From Ascaphus truei (Eukaryota > Chordata > Amphibia > Anura > Ascaphidae), in contig CM071570.1 in the NCBI GenBank assembly GCA_036426205.1, positions 52,622,984 to 52,686,983 on the forward strand: a stretch of DNA of 64,000 nt, in the 5' to 3' direction. This document shows positions 43,331-56,043 of the stretch, one piece after another. The notes beneath the pieces are model-generated. The model was not told the origin of the DNA, did no database searches, and was given only the letters and a program-made list of their open reading frames with translations. The first letter of the stretch is position 1. Every line of letters starts with the position of its first letter. A program made the position numbers and the translations under genes.

Positions 43331-45233
43331 GAGAAGTTAAGGGCATGAATTCGAGTATTAACAGTAGCGTGACAGAGGAAAGAGCGAATCTTGGCAATAT
43401 CATGTTGGAAGAAGTGACAAGTGTCTTGCCTTGTCCTGGTAATGTCTTTTCCTGAGAGGATTATTACTATCATAGGCTATATTTTTATATTTTTCATAAT
43501 TATAATCAGTGCCTGAAAATAAAGGTTTTTAAATTGTCAGCAATTTACAAATAGGCCTATATGTTATGTGGTCACTCAAAATACAATACATCACGGTGCT
43601 TCATAAAATGGTTGTCAAGGAACAGAAATCAGCTGTCTAGGTTGATATACAAACTCATGGAAATATTCCAAAAACAGAAAGGCAGGAATGTTTGTTTTCA
43701 TGTTTTCATGTTCCTCATCTCTGTGCTTTGGAAAACTACATTGCTATCCTCATAAGAAACAGGTCAAGGTAAAAGAATAAAAAAGTTGTAATCCAAAGAG
43801 TGTTATTTGTCAAGAGCTTAGTGACTGTACACATGTAACTTTTTTTGTGGCATAAAGTCTTGCAATGATACTGTATGCAAAGGAAATTTTTCTGACAATC
43901 TCAGAGACAACGACCTCAATAACATGAATATAAACTGATGCACATAAAAAAGAATGTTTCTTCTTAAATGCAAATCAAATGCTAATGTTTAAACAATATT
44001 CAAATTGCAATTGTCTCTGTTGAAGCTTCGTCCCTTTAAAAACGACCCACAGCATAGGGATTGCTTAAATCGACATAACTGACTATAACACTTCATCTTA
44101 TAAATCAGAGCTCAATGTGCACATATTGGCCCATATTTAATATGCTGCAAAGCTACTTCCCAGTGCTGGAGAATAGTTCAGCTGCATTCAAATGAAGCTC
44201 GCTTCACAGGACAATAAATAGGGACCAGCAATGGTTCTTTAAGTTATATGAGTTATGCAAGACTCAGCTGCTCCACCTTCTGGGCATATATATATAAAAA
44301 TATATATATTATTTTTTTTAACCAAACATACATCTTGTGACAGTGTACTCAGTATGTTAGCAGGTGGCATTATGCAGGCTTTCCAGGGTGCGAGAGGTTA
44401 ATTTCTCTGGAGAGGCAGTCTGCAGGTGCACCCAATTCAGACTGAACTCCTGATTGCAATGGGGTTTATATGGCAGTCAGCAAGCTGCCAGAGCTGAGAG
44501 ATGTTTCCCCAAACAGTAGGATACTGGTTGGTACGGTTTCTCATGCCTGCTGGACCTGCCCGGGACTCCAACCCAGGAACCTGTGTCACAGCTCGCAGAA
44601 GAAGCATAGCTGCCTTTCTGCAATGTGCTGCATTATCCCAAGGGATTGCCCAGAGACTGCTGGGACGGATTTCCCAGCACCTCAAGTTAAGGACTATATA
44701 TTTTATAGTTGGCAGTGTTTACAACTGAAGTAAGCCTAGCTACCAGTTGGTCAGTCAGGGCCATGGCTGTGTAGGTAGCCTCCTTACTGTGGAGTAGGTT
44801 TTATTTTTATGGTTTGAGTTTTGCCTTAAAGGGAGAGTGTCCAATACTGTGTTTTTGATGTGGAAAAAACCTACTGAAAAGTTTAAGGCCTAATATACAC
44901 TGTGTGGACTCTTACTGACCATACCACAATGTACATAAACTATTTTTGGAATTGTTTAATATTCAATGCTCCACAATTCTCCCTTTACATAGCCTGGGGT
45001 GTCATACATATATGAAAATAGCTAATTTTCATAAATTTATTATGAGGTAACCTCTTTAAATTCCAAAACTCTTCAAATGAACAGTATTTATGCAATTGTC
45101 AATTCTGTCAGGATAGAGGTTTTAGATCTTACCGCACTCAGTTTAGATAATTATAGTGGGTTTCGTGTTTCTTTGTAAGGTGCAGGCAGTTGAAGAGTGG
45201 CTGGGATCCCACCTCTGCCAAGTAGTTAAACTG
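43331..45233. other. No gene; a dispersed repeat and a possible LTR-like block
   Basis: 44146-44206 is a copy of the repeat at 19814-19890. From about 44336 (tgtgacagtgtactcag) to about 45000 the sequence is GC-richer, with a TATA-like actatatatttta at about 44692. It could be part of an LTR, but I found neither ends nor duplication. An AT tract lies at 44286-44322. Confidence 0.4.
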
Positions 45234-45372
45234 GGAGCTGGATATCTTCTTGCTGCACTATTCTAATAAAGTCTTACACCAGACATTATAGCATAATAAA
45301 ACAGTTTATTATGCTATAATGTCTGGTGTAAGACTTTATTAGACTAGTGCAGCAACTGAAGATATCCAGCTC
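45234..45372. repeat. Near-perfect 139-bp cruciform palindrome
   Basis: Arms of about 68 bp meet at 45303 with a loop of only a few bases. The left arm reads gagctggatatcttc, gctgcacta, ctaataaagtcttacacc, agacattatagcataataaa; the right arm is its complement with about three differences. No loop or spacer of normal MITE size exists. Confidence 0.95.
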
Positions 45373-47192
45373 CAATTGACATTTTTGACTCCCTGAATGG
45401 TACCCACCTATTAAAGCAGCAATACCCACAGCTCAACATTCAAATGTTACCTGGTCTCTCAGAAAAAATGCTCTGTCTCCTGAAGTCTGAGGAACCCTCC
45501 CAGTTCCAGAGATATTTGCTGTGTTTACCAGAAGATGGACACCAAATGGGTACCAGGGTCAGAATTGCTCCTGTGGCCAATAGAAAGCAATGACATCATC
45601 CGTAAGTGATCCAATTTTCTATTCGTGAATCTGAACATATATATATATATATAATAAATTATATAAAAATATAATATAGGTGATATCTATCTATATAGGT
45701 AATTAATATACTATCAAAAATAAAGAAAAGACATCTCCAGAACCAGAGAACTCCTGTATTAAAGGGCCTGGGATTGGGTCCTGGGGACCCATAGATTCAG
45801 TTGAATCTTACCCTTTTTGCTGAGCGCGCCTGCTGGTTGGCCTTCATTGGGTGATTTCTTCTTCTTCATATCTTTATATTCACTAGCAGCCTGCACCCTG
45901 GATGTTCCCCTGCTATAATCCTTTGGCAGGAAGATACCAGATACAAGCATTACTAAAAACAGTAACGACCTACTTCTTAATAGGGCTAGTTTAGCCCCTT
46001 CTTTCAAAGACAAGATCAAGAAATATGTTGTTCCACTGAACCATCTATCCACCATACTCACCAAAGGTTCTGACGATTACAGGGAGTAGGTGGTCAGTGG
46101 GTTGTGCAGTGGGGCGCTTCTGATCCCCCTAATTCCTAACGGTGAGGTTTGATATGGGAGATATGGATAAATGAAGAGAAATAGGTATTACTATTAGCTC
46201 TGCATCTACAGTACTCTATGAAGAACAAAAACAATGTACTATGCATACAAAGGGAACATCTGTATATGGTAACACTATTGTGCATCTTTCAAACAAATAT
46301 CTTTTGTGCTTTAATGGTATCACCATGCTTCTCATTGAGCCCAGCTGTTGTTTTTTGTTGCCAGAGAGGCCTGACTTGCAAGCTCTTCTGATAGTGAAAG
46401 GTTAAAAACAAAAAATGATTTTTGGGGGATTGCTGCTTTAATATGGGAACAAATATTGATGAGATATGGTAATACAGTATGTAGTCCAATATTAAACCAT
46501 TCCACTGCCCGAGATGCCGAAACGTATGTCACTGCAATGCCTTCAGGCTCCTTTAGCAGTTCCATGGTTGAAGAGGTGGGAATTTATTCTAGAATTCCAA
46601 GACTCATTTCAGCCTCTATATACATGTGTCAATCAATATCATATTTTCCAGAAGGAAAGGTTCAGCATAAAGCTGTGTTTGTTTAGTATGGTGAATACTG
46701 TTTCATCAATATTGCAGCAGGAAGTTTTTGATACTTAACACCCCAGTATGTTCTCTCTGAAAACCCATGTTAATCCTGCAATAAATACACCTACATTAGT
46801 AAGTTAGAAGCAATTGGTTCTGTTCCCACAAGCGCCCAATTCAATGTCGACAAATCACTTTCAGCTCTGTTCATACATAAGAAACTAGATGCAGAAACCT
46901 CAGTTAAACCAAAATATATCATAGTTTGACCGGGTGCAAACCTATTCTCTAGTGAGGTTAGGTTCTTGGTTACGATGTTTACAATCTTTGCATGTGGTCG
47001 GTATCATTTGACATTGTTATCAACTTACGTTGGGCCCAAATTTACTAAGCTTACTGGCAATATACACATAGTAAATCTTAAATCCCATTCTATACTAGCT
47101 TAGAGAGGCGTGGTAAGGCTTAGTAATCGAACCTCTTGTTGTTCTTTTCACCTCCGCTATTGTAAAATAAGTGATAGACAATTTAATCTTTT
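45373..47192. other. No defensible gene; AT tracts
   Basis: AT microsatellite at about 45637-45670. A weak exon-like stretch on the minus strand (45812-45900) is treated as a finding. The rest is AT-rich noncoding. Confidence 0.45.
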
Positions 47193-47523
47193 CAGTGCTG
47201 AAGAGACTGGCAATGCATGTGCAGAGGTGCCCGGACGCCAATGTGAATAAGAAATGGAAGCCTTTTCACAAGACTTTTCCCATTCCATTTAGCCGTCTTA
47301 CACATTATAGGCCCCGGGCAAAGCGTGAACTGGCCCGCGCAACTCTCGGCTGCAAGGTAATTTTTTCTCTCCTTCCACGACGTGTTAGCGGGAGATTGTC
47401 TGTGAGGCGGGTGATCGGAAAATTCGGGTGTTAAATTCTGGTCTGTTCATAATATAGCATGGGGCCAATATGCTCGTGGGGCCCCGGGCCAACTGCCCAG
47501 CTGCCCAGTTACTTAGACGGCAC
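47193..47523. mobile_element. Possible hAT-like relic
   Basis: The right end reads agttacttagacggcactg (to 47523), which on the minus strand is CAGTGCCGTCTAAG, a hAT-style terminus. The left side starts CAGTGCTG at 47193. GC-rich blocks with gccccgggc occur inside. The flanking 8-mers do not match, so the pairing of the ends is doubtful. Confidence 0.3.
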
Positions 47524-47861
47524 TGTTCACATTGTGTGGTGAGGTCACCCGGAAATGAACAGTATAAATAGGATTACTACATCTATAAGAATGGAAAGAG
47601 TGAATAACTGAGTTCAGTGAGAGGATGGTGTAGGTATTTTGCGTGCATGATAGTGAATGCTTCCTTCAAAGGCTGCCTTTACTGCCAGACCATGAAGAGA
47701 AGGAGAAAGCACTGCTCATTAGGGTATCATATATAGTGGCCAGTTAAATGAAAGGCCTGGAGGAGTGGTGCACATGGGGCAAAAAGGAGATCCTTGAGCA
47801 TTAAGCAAGATGGAAAACATTTATAATAGGAAGAAGTCTAGAAATTGACAGCAACTTTTGT
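47524..47861. other. No gene seen
   Basis: AT-rich spacer before the direct repeat that flanks the Tx1-like LINE. Confidence 0.45.
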
Positions 47862-47967
47862 CGGTACAAGCAGAAATGAACATGATTATGTACAATAAAT
47901 GTTAAAAGGTTGCTCATCTGACAGCAGTATAATGAATGTAGGGCAGCTAGTTGCCTGGAAAGATAGG
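47862..47967. repeat. Left copy of about 105-bp direct repeat flanking a Tx1-like LINE
   Basis: cggtaca, gcagaaat, gctcatctg, cagcagtataatgaat and cttgcctggaaag-like strings occur here and again at 52837-52941 in the same order. By eye the identity is near 80 per cent with small gaps. Confidence 0.8.
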
Positions 47968-50900
47968 TGGGCCTATTTTGATCTTTTTGAAACTGATTGG
48001 CCGGCGAAGCCGGCCAATTCAGTTGAACGCAATTCTACTTTACCAAGTAAACAAAGATAAACCAGTCAACAAAATTAATGAACCCCAACAAGTGCACGAT
48101 GAAGTGCACTAAACAAGTAGGTTTAAATCTGAAGAACCCTGATTGGTGTACCAGCAAAGCACCGCCGCCTAACGTCCCACTGGGAGGCAAACTCTGAAAC
48201 CGTCCAGTAGACTCGGCGTATGAGTACTCTGCCCGAATACGGGAGTGCACCAGCGCCCGAACATGACCACGATGTTTTGTCGGGACCCCCCCCCCTCCAA
48301 CACTGGCTTCCTGGTTTTACAAAATGGCTACCGTTAGCCAATGCCAGGAGCAGGTTGACCAGGAGATCCTAGGCTTATGGTCCCTGGAACACTGGGCACC
48401 CAAAAATAAAAAGATGAGGTGAGAAGTTCAACCAGAACACCAGTGTAAGCTCCTCAGAAAGAAAAGAGGAGGGCTGCCGTCTGGCCCAAACTCTAAATGT
48501 GATATACTGGACTCCCGTCTCGCCAAGAAGGGACAGTGTCGGGGAGTCCGTGAAGTGTGGCCAAATACTGCTCCTGTGCTGCGTCTCCGTGTGAGGACTC
48601 TCCACTCAAATCCAAGCAAATCCCCGACGGGACAGGGAACCAAGATGAATAAAGTTCCCTCCACCGGCGTACTCCTCCTCGTTCGCTGGAGAATACCCGC
48701 CCCAAATGGTGTCTGGGCGGTGAACAAGGCGATGTAGTGCACTATATGGAGCACCAGAGAATACAGGACTTTCCTCGGCATGCCGCGTAAACATGCCGGG
48801 GACATTTCCCCCACTTGCTGAGGTTGGGGAGAGAAGAACCCGAGGGTTGCCCGTGAACCTTGGTTCTACGCAAAGAGCATCCGGAGAAGCCGAAGTTGAT
48901 AGGTATGAAAAGGCTTTCGGTCTGCAATACCCCCTCAATGAAGTGCGGGAGTCGGGGTGTAGGCATCTTTAATCTCCTGGATCAACACGAGGGACGCGGG
49001 CCAGAACGCAGATCCATACGGGCTCGACCACCTCTGCCCTACCCACTCCCGCCTCATAGTCCCAGGATCCCCGACTCTGGTCACCTGCGCCAGGACAGCA
49101 GGCGCAAATGAGGAGGTGAATCCAACATCCGAGCCCCCACTGGCCGGATTATCACAGCGGGCTCGGCGAGGAAATCATCCCCACCGCTCTGTTTCTTCCT
49201 GGTCCGGTGAGACCAGTTTTCCAGGCCTTCAGTAAGGTCCCTCGTAGTATAGCCGGCAGCTCCGAGAGGTTTCTACCTAAACCCTCGGGCCTGATGAAAA
49301 AGAGTTGCCGGTCATACCTCATATTCGGCAGCTGGCGAAAGAAAAAGGTTGCCAGCTGGCACCACTGCGGAACGATCTGCATAGGTATCTGTGTCAGAGT
49401 ATGGTGAGGCGGAAGTGTGTACGGGCGGGGGCACACCACCTATCCCTGTCCCCCCTCCTCCAAAGGGAGACACGCAACTCCCGCACAGAGACCCAATGCC
49501 ATTCCCCAAATCCAGAGAAATCCATCAACTTCCTCTGGATCTTGTGAAATCGGGGTCGGACCCTGCTATCAGCCGTGCCAAAGCTGACTGGCCACCAGCT
49601 GATTGATTACCAGTTCTTCCCTAAGGAAACATCCTCGACAGATACACCCAAGACCCCAGACAGCATGAGACTCGTTCCTCTGGGGCTGGGTCTTCCCGCA
49701 GCAGACAGGTAGACTCCCCCGATATTTGAGAGTATCGCTCCCCCACGAGATATTACAAACGCGGGGGCAAGAGATCCACCTGTAAGGGACCCACCAAGAT
49801 GCCAGGAGCACTTGGACCAGTTTGATCCAGCAGAAAGGCCGCGGTGTAGACCTCTTTGGCACTCCGTGCCCGCTCTATCATCTAGGTCCTTGGGCCACGA
49901 GGAGCACATCATCGGCATAAGCCGACAGGACTAACCCGCATTGTCGGGCTCCCGCAGCCCCCAGCCCGGTAACCTCTTCCTCAGTAGGCAAGGAAGGCTC
50001 AATGCCAAGCGCGTACAGTTGCCCAGACAGGGGGCACCCTTGACGCACATCCCCGACCAAACACAAAAGGTGCCGTCAGGGACCAGTTAATCTCACCAGA
50101 CACTCTGCAGAAGCGTACAGCATCTGGGAAAAAGCCCCACAAATTGTGGGCCGAAGCCAAACGCCCCGCAGGGTCTGTATAAGTGTAACGGTGATCCACT
50201 CTGTCAACGCCTCTCCTGATCATGGACAGGAAGGCGATTGATAGACCAGTCCTCTGCGTGTATTGCATCAGGTCCCGGACCAGAAAAATGTTGTCATGAA
50301 TGCTCGGCCCGGCCGGGACAGTATAGGACTGGTCGGGGTGAATCACCTCTGCCAAGCACGGACTTGAGCCTCAGCGAAAGCGCTTTGTGCTCGATCTTAT
50401 AGTCCGTGCTGAGCATGAGACCGCGTCCGCCAATAGAGATCTGACGGAGATCCCCTTTCTTTCGGCCGTAAAAAGACAGTATTTGCGCCGCTGACAACGA
50501 AAAGTGGCATCTCACCCGATCTCCAGGGCTTCGCTAGGACCTCGGTGAAATCAGGTCTCAACACATCTCACCAGGAAAACATGAAAACTCCACAGTCAGC
50601 CCGTCTAGCCCAGGCGCTTTTTCCGCGGGTACATGAGACTGAGGGCTTCAGAGAGTCGCCAGAGTCAAAGGTAACTCAATCACCCGTCCCTTCCATCCCA
50701 CCGACCGTGGTGAGCCCCTCCCATAAGACCCTCTCATTTAATCTGGCTGGATGGAACTCCGGGATAAAGATCTACATAGAATCTCCGGGTTCTTGTCCCG
50801 GATGCTCTCCGGGTCATTCCTAGGGTACCGTCCTCTGCAACAGGCATGTGATATGTCTACGTTTCCCCTCTTTTTCTCCAGCGTGTAGAAGAGGCGCAGA

Positions 50901-52836
50901 CCGCGCCCGATCCATCTCTCGAAGAAGGGATCGCTACATACGCCCCCCGAGCTCCTCCGATCTTCCAAGTCCCGTAGAGCGCACTTCCTCTCCACGTACA
51001 CTCTGCATTATTGGTCTCCCGCCACAGACAGCTCCTTTCTCGAGATCGATCGAGCACCTCCTCCCTGAGGGCCTCTCTCGAGCATCGCGCCGCCCGCGCC
51101 GGGTCTGTTTAGATCCTGACATACGAGGCGTCAGATGAACCTTGCCCACGTCCCACCACCTGCTCTAACTGGCAAAGTCTGACCTGCAACCTCTCCAGGC
51201 CATCCAAAATCTCGGACTGACGTCGCAAACCCCCCTGTCCATCCCACAACGTATTGTTTAAATGCCATAACGCCGAAGGTGCTTTCAGGTAAGTCAGCTC
51301 ACCGTCACGGACGCACATTGTGTCCGAACACAAGCCAGCCTAATGGCACTGGACTGGCTCGCTACAGGCTTGTGGCTGGAAATTACACAACTTGTCGATC
51401 CGGACCAGACATCCGTTCACCCCTAAACAACCCTAACATGGATGAACTCAGTGATGCCCTCAGGATGTTGTTTCCTCGCCAGAACGTCTACCAAGGAGTG
51501 CTGGGTGATGACCCCTCCAGCCGACGCAGAACACGGGTTGTGGCTCTCAGACCATTCCGGTCCTCCGAGCCTCGAGTTACAGTTAAAATCACCCACGGAC
51601 CAACAGTAATTTTCGTCTCGCGTCGACTGTCTCCAGGTATCAGAACAATTCTGACGAAGACTGCTTTCCTCAGGGTCCAGGGCAGGAGCATACACAGTTC
51701 AGTAAATTAAACGTGTAGTCCTCGTGTCAGACCCTGATATCAACAGGCGACCTGGAACAACAGCTTTGGCAAGCAGCGCATCTGGTTGAAAAGACTCAGA
51801 GAACAGGGTCACCACCAACCACTCATATGTTGAAGTGAGATGGCGAAGAAGACACTGGCCTGCTCGCCACTACCAAATGCCACTGGCTTCCACCTCTGAG
51901 TGGTATGGTTTCCTGCAGGCAACTCACAGAATACTTCCCCTTCTGCAAAAAGGAGAGGTACCTGGAACCTGCGAAACCCATCCTTACAAGCCGTTAACAT
52001 TTACGTACCTATAGCTTAACAACCCATTGGTATCAGGAGATTTTTTTGGTTCCCCAACAGGTCTCAGGTACTATACCCCGAGAAGCCTTTACGTGTCTCA
52101 GCATCACTTTTCAAACTTCAGGACAACGAATATGGATCGCCCCGGAGATTTTTGGCCTGTGGTTGGCCTTGGGAATTTTTGATAAAAAGCTCCGGAGGTA
52201 GATGGAGAGAATAAACCGTAACTAGCATCTTTCCACTTCTCAAGGGCCACTTACAACAACTTCAAGTTTTAGTATCTTGTGAGGGTATCCTCTAGGAAGC
52301 ACTAGCTCACTTCAGGGCTAACTGGTCACAAGTTAAGAGTCCACCTGACTCCAAACGTGCCCGAGAAGACTGCCAAAATCACTGAGGCCCCAACTGCCCT
52401 AAGCTCCTCTTGACTAAAGGCTCTAAATGACCCTCACCCTCCCTGCGGTTCTTTCTCAGTCCTAGAGTGGGGTTCCCCTTCGGTGTTTCCAACGAGGGGG
52501 TCCCACTACATCCTCCACTTTCCACACCCCGGGGTTGAATGTTCAGGGGTATCTGTGTGGCGGCATGGCAGAGGCAGCGGTTTGTCTGGAGGAGACCTTT
52601 TGAACAAAAAGGGTACCACTTACCCGCTCCTGGTCTCCGATCATATCCGCCGAATAGTACGTAAAACAAGAAATGTTTAGGGCTCCCGATCCGCAAAACT
52701 CAATCCCAGGAAAGGGCACAAAAAAATCTTACTGTGCACCACCAAGGAGAAAGTGATTCTAGCCTGGACAGTCATCGGGGTTGATCAGCCAAAACTCCCC
52801 CCACTGAGGGCCACGTTAGATGCCTCCAGTTGAATG
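47968..52836 (-). mobile_element. Tx1-like LINE, decayed ORF2 (APE endonuclease and reverse transcriptase)
   Basis: This CpG- and GC-rich block on the minus strand reads as one ORF2 broken by many stops and shifts. From 52330 to 51330 lies an AP-type endonuclease: GEQASVFFA (about 51910), a VYAPALDPEE piece (about 51690), the VGDFNC catalytic motif (51600 region) and HSLVDVLARKQHPEG. From about 50520 comes the reverse transcriptase: LSTDYKIEHKALSLRLKSVL (50420-50350), EVIHPDQSYTVPAGPSIHDN, then VRQGCPLSGQLYALGIEPSL and SAYADDVLLVAQ with an intact YADD (about 49910). The C-terminal part (48814-48428) has RKVLYSLVLHIVHYIA and LVPCPVGDLLGFEWRVLTRR. These strings are characteristic of the Tx1 group of LINEs known from Xenopus. 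I see no clear ORF1, so the copy may be truncated at the 5' side. Confidence 0.87.
47996..48018. other. Stem-loop near the 3' end of the Tx1-like LINE
   Basis: attggccggc and gccggccaat are perfectly complementary around a 3-base loop (gaa). It lies about 30 bp inside the 3' end of the LINE. LINE reverse transcriptases often recognise a 3' stem-loop, but a role here is inference only. Confidence 0.7.
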
Positions 52837-52941
52837 CGGTACAGCAGAAATAACAATTTTTGTAGTACAAAAGTAGAGTTAGCTCATCTGCAGCAGTATA
52901 ATGAATAGGCACCTGTTTGCTTGGAAAGTTAAGGTGGGAGA
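52837..52941. repeat. Right copy of about 105-bp direct repeat flanking the Tx1-like LINE
   Basis: Partner of 47862-47967. It starts gcggtacagcagaaat and ends cttggaaagttaagg with tggg. Sequence outside the two copies is not alike. Confidence 0.8.
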
Positions 52942-55900
52942 AGATGAGAACGTGTATTAGCTTTTTAGCTGCTAAGTGACAGACTCAACATTGTGGGCCA
53001 AGACAAAACTATTAAAAGATTGTAGTAATTGAAATAACACCATGGAAAAGTTTGATGGTTTAGGGCATTGAATAAATGCTGTAATCAACACGCTTGAGCA
53101 CTGAATAAGTGGGTCCTGTAGGTTTATATTTATTTTTGTTATCTATGTGGGATACAAAACATGGAAAGGCGACCTGTAGCACATTTAAAAATCGGATAGT
53201 AAAGTGATTGCATCTCTGAAGTTGTGACTATCGAAACCAGGTCTCTGTAAATAAACTAATAATGGTTTCAAATAAAATTGGCTGAAATAAATAAGAATAC
53301 GGAAGTGTTGCACAAACTAATGCACAATCCTGCTGCATGTTCTGCACCATCACACAACTGTTATTCTTTATATTGTTGTTTCTGGTTTGAATCAATTTCT
53401 AATTCTAATTTAAAAAACTAGTAATGACTACCGATGTGCTCTTCTTCCAGACTATATATATATATGTGTGTACAACCTTTGTTAATAGCCATTCAAAACC
53501 CTAATTTTCCTGGAAATAAGGTGGTCTTAATTCCTTTAGAAGATTAAATTAGTCTAGAGCCTACGGAGCCAATCTAGCAATTCCTCCATAGTTTTAGAAA
53601 TGGAGTTGCAGGAGAAGGAAACCTGTTTTTTAAAGTACCTTTGTAATTAGTGTCTGCTCTAATCTATGCTTCCATCCAGCAGACCACTGTTCTTTGGTTG
53701 CTTTTAAAAATGATGTGGGCTGCTAATTACAATTGAGAACAGGATTTGTGTGGGTTTGAATCCTGTGGACCAGAAAGTCTTATAAAACGCCAGAAAAAAA
53801 GAGTTTTCCGGTTATTAGCTTAATAATTCAGAATGATCCATAGATGTGGGGATGGATTGCTGTGGTCCAAATAATTTCCACATCCCTTTCATCCATGTAT
53901 TTCCTTGTGTTTATTTTACTATCCGCTTTGTCCCCTTCTCGATCTCATCTGCCTTAGATTATCTTGGATTTTATATATCTGTTCAAAATATTTTGTAATC
54001 TGCATTGCCAACCTGAGGAGAGAGAACGCTCGAAGCTTGGTCTTATAATATTTATTGTTAGTCCAATTAAAATAACAGGTATCACCTAATTTACGTACTA
54101 TTTTCTGTACTCCAACGTTTTATGTTAGAAGCGCCAATATTGTCATAGTTCCAACATTCGACTATTCACATATCTGCACTTCTTTCTGGGTATATCAAGG
54201 GCAGTGAGTTATATCTAAGCCCCTTATTCAAAGGGGCCGTCCATATCCACAGGGCAATATAGGGGTTAAGTAATTGAGATCACGACTCAAAGAGAACCAC
54301 CCCAAAAACTGATTGCAATCACTTTTTGGGGGTTCTTTTATATAGAGTTAGTGTGACCTGGTGATATCAAGCCTATCTGACTCTGTAACTGTACAATGGC
54401 CACTATAAATAGTGGCACAATATTATGTATTTTTGTATATCCCTTAATAGAAGAACCACCGAATAAGTTGGAATCATTGAGTATGTAAATTCTCACAGTA
54501 TATATGGCATAACGCATTGGGCGTAGGACAGTGCCATATTTGACCCCATTGCAGTGCTGATTTTCAAATTGGGAATCCTTTTTTATTTTTCTTTCTGCAA
54601 ATAATTCTGTGTGGATAATGGTGTGATGAGAACGCAAGTACACACAAGATACCCCGCATTAAACGTACGCAATGGGACACGGAAGAAAAAAGGCATAAAA
54701 GTATGTAAAACGCGAAAATGTAACTTAAAGTGACAGCACTAACCTTTATCCAACCAACGATTATCGATGCACGTACTGTACTTCAATCCATCGTATGAAT
54801 ACTGCACAACTGACTTGTAATAACCGCAAATATTGAGTAACAGCCTCTATAGTCTCTACTCCTTTTGAAGCCCGCACACTTCGGTAGGTAGGGGAGCGGG
54901 GAATATTGGACTCTTACAACGGATGACCAGTGCGATTCGTGATCCGGTTGGCCGTAGTGGTGCTATGGGGGGCTGTTGGGTGAACGTGATCAAGGTCCGA
55001 TCGCCGTTACCTATTGGCGAGTATAAATCTGCGCTTTACTTAAGTGAGTGACTAACGCGGGGTGTTGCCTGTAATCTGCGGGATGTGTAACGTGACCCGT
55101 GATAGGAAGTCAACTTGGTTACTGAATCATGACGAACCATAAGTCCATTCAAGCACACCTACATCTGTCAAAAGGTTCAGGATATACAGAAAGCGCTGGA
55201 GACATGAGGAAAAGTGGCGCCACAGTGCTTGCAGTAACAAAAAATTTGCACTTTGTATATAGGTCCAAACATGCAAAAATCATCTATTGGGATCTTTGGA
55301 GAGTTATTATTTTTTATTTTTTCTGTATGCTCTATGAGGAAACACTCATTAAATAGCAGCTTTCGGTGGCTTTCAAATGTGGCTTTGGTTAACATGGGTA
55401 TTTTTTTGTTCTTGATTGTATCGTTGACTGCTGATACCATCTTTTTTTACATGATGTACTGACTTTTGTTGCCTAGCGGTAGGAGGGCACGGATCTGAGC
55501 ACCACCCCAGACCAGAATGAGGTTTTTTTCTGCATTATATCTAAAATCTCACTTTGTGTGTCTTCTATTTTTTTTTTTTCATTCTATAAAAACTGGAGAC
55601 ATCCATAGATGACCAATAGAAACCTCAATATGGTGAAAGAGCCTAGATCACGTAATAGGTTCGGAAGGCGGTTGTGACTTTAAGGTCTGAAGTGAAGGAG
55701 GAATCGCGCTACTGCAAAGGTAGAATCCAGGCAACTTCCGGTGTACAATTGAAAAAACTATATTTCCGACAGCATATACACAAGAACCCAGGTTACACCA
55801 CAGCCTCCCCCTCAACGCTTTCACGCTAGATGGACCAAGCGGCAGCTCGTCTTGGGATGGCGGCTTGGAGAGGTTCCTTTAAGTGTGCCTTGTATTCATT

Positions 55901-56036
55901 AAGTTACCACTGGCACCACGAACCGTTGTCTGCTGCCCAATAATAATGTTTACTTCATGTTGGTTTAGATACATGTAATAAGTTCCAACCGGTCTCAGAT
56001 TAGTGGTGAAGTATAAGCATTAAAATCACATCAATA
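52942..56036. other. No gene seen; one strong hairpin
   Basis: AT-rich noncoding DNA, with short frames around 54338-54643 and 55129-55462 that match nothing known. The hairpin at 54293-54336 is listed separately. Short simple tracts: TA at about 53455-53466 and T-run at about 55568-55579. Confidence 0.45.
54293..54336. other. Perfect-looking 44-bp hairpin
   Basis: agaaccaccccaaaaa pairs with tttttgggggttct. The loop itself (tgattgcaatca) is also a palindrome. A T-run follows immediately, so it has the shape of a transcript-end hairpin, but in a vertebrate genome this has no assigned meaning. Confidence 0.75.
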
Positions 56037-56043
56037 TAGTAAC

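Noticed and set aside
44555..44590. B-box-like string on the minus strand (gggttggagtcccggg), possible tRNA-SINE
   Set aside because: No A box at the proper distance and no poly(A) tail; one motif is not enough.
47193..47523. Confident hAT element
   Set aside because: Only the right end is convincing. The flanking 8-mers do not match, so it is kept only as a low-confidence entry.
52379..52696. 105-codon minus-strand frame as a Tx1 ORF1
   Set aside because: No coiled coil, RRM or zinc-knuckle pattern; it lies where ORF2 upstream sequence would be and is probably a shadow.
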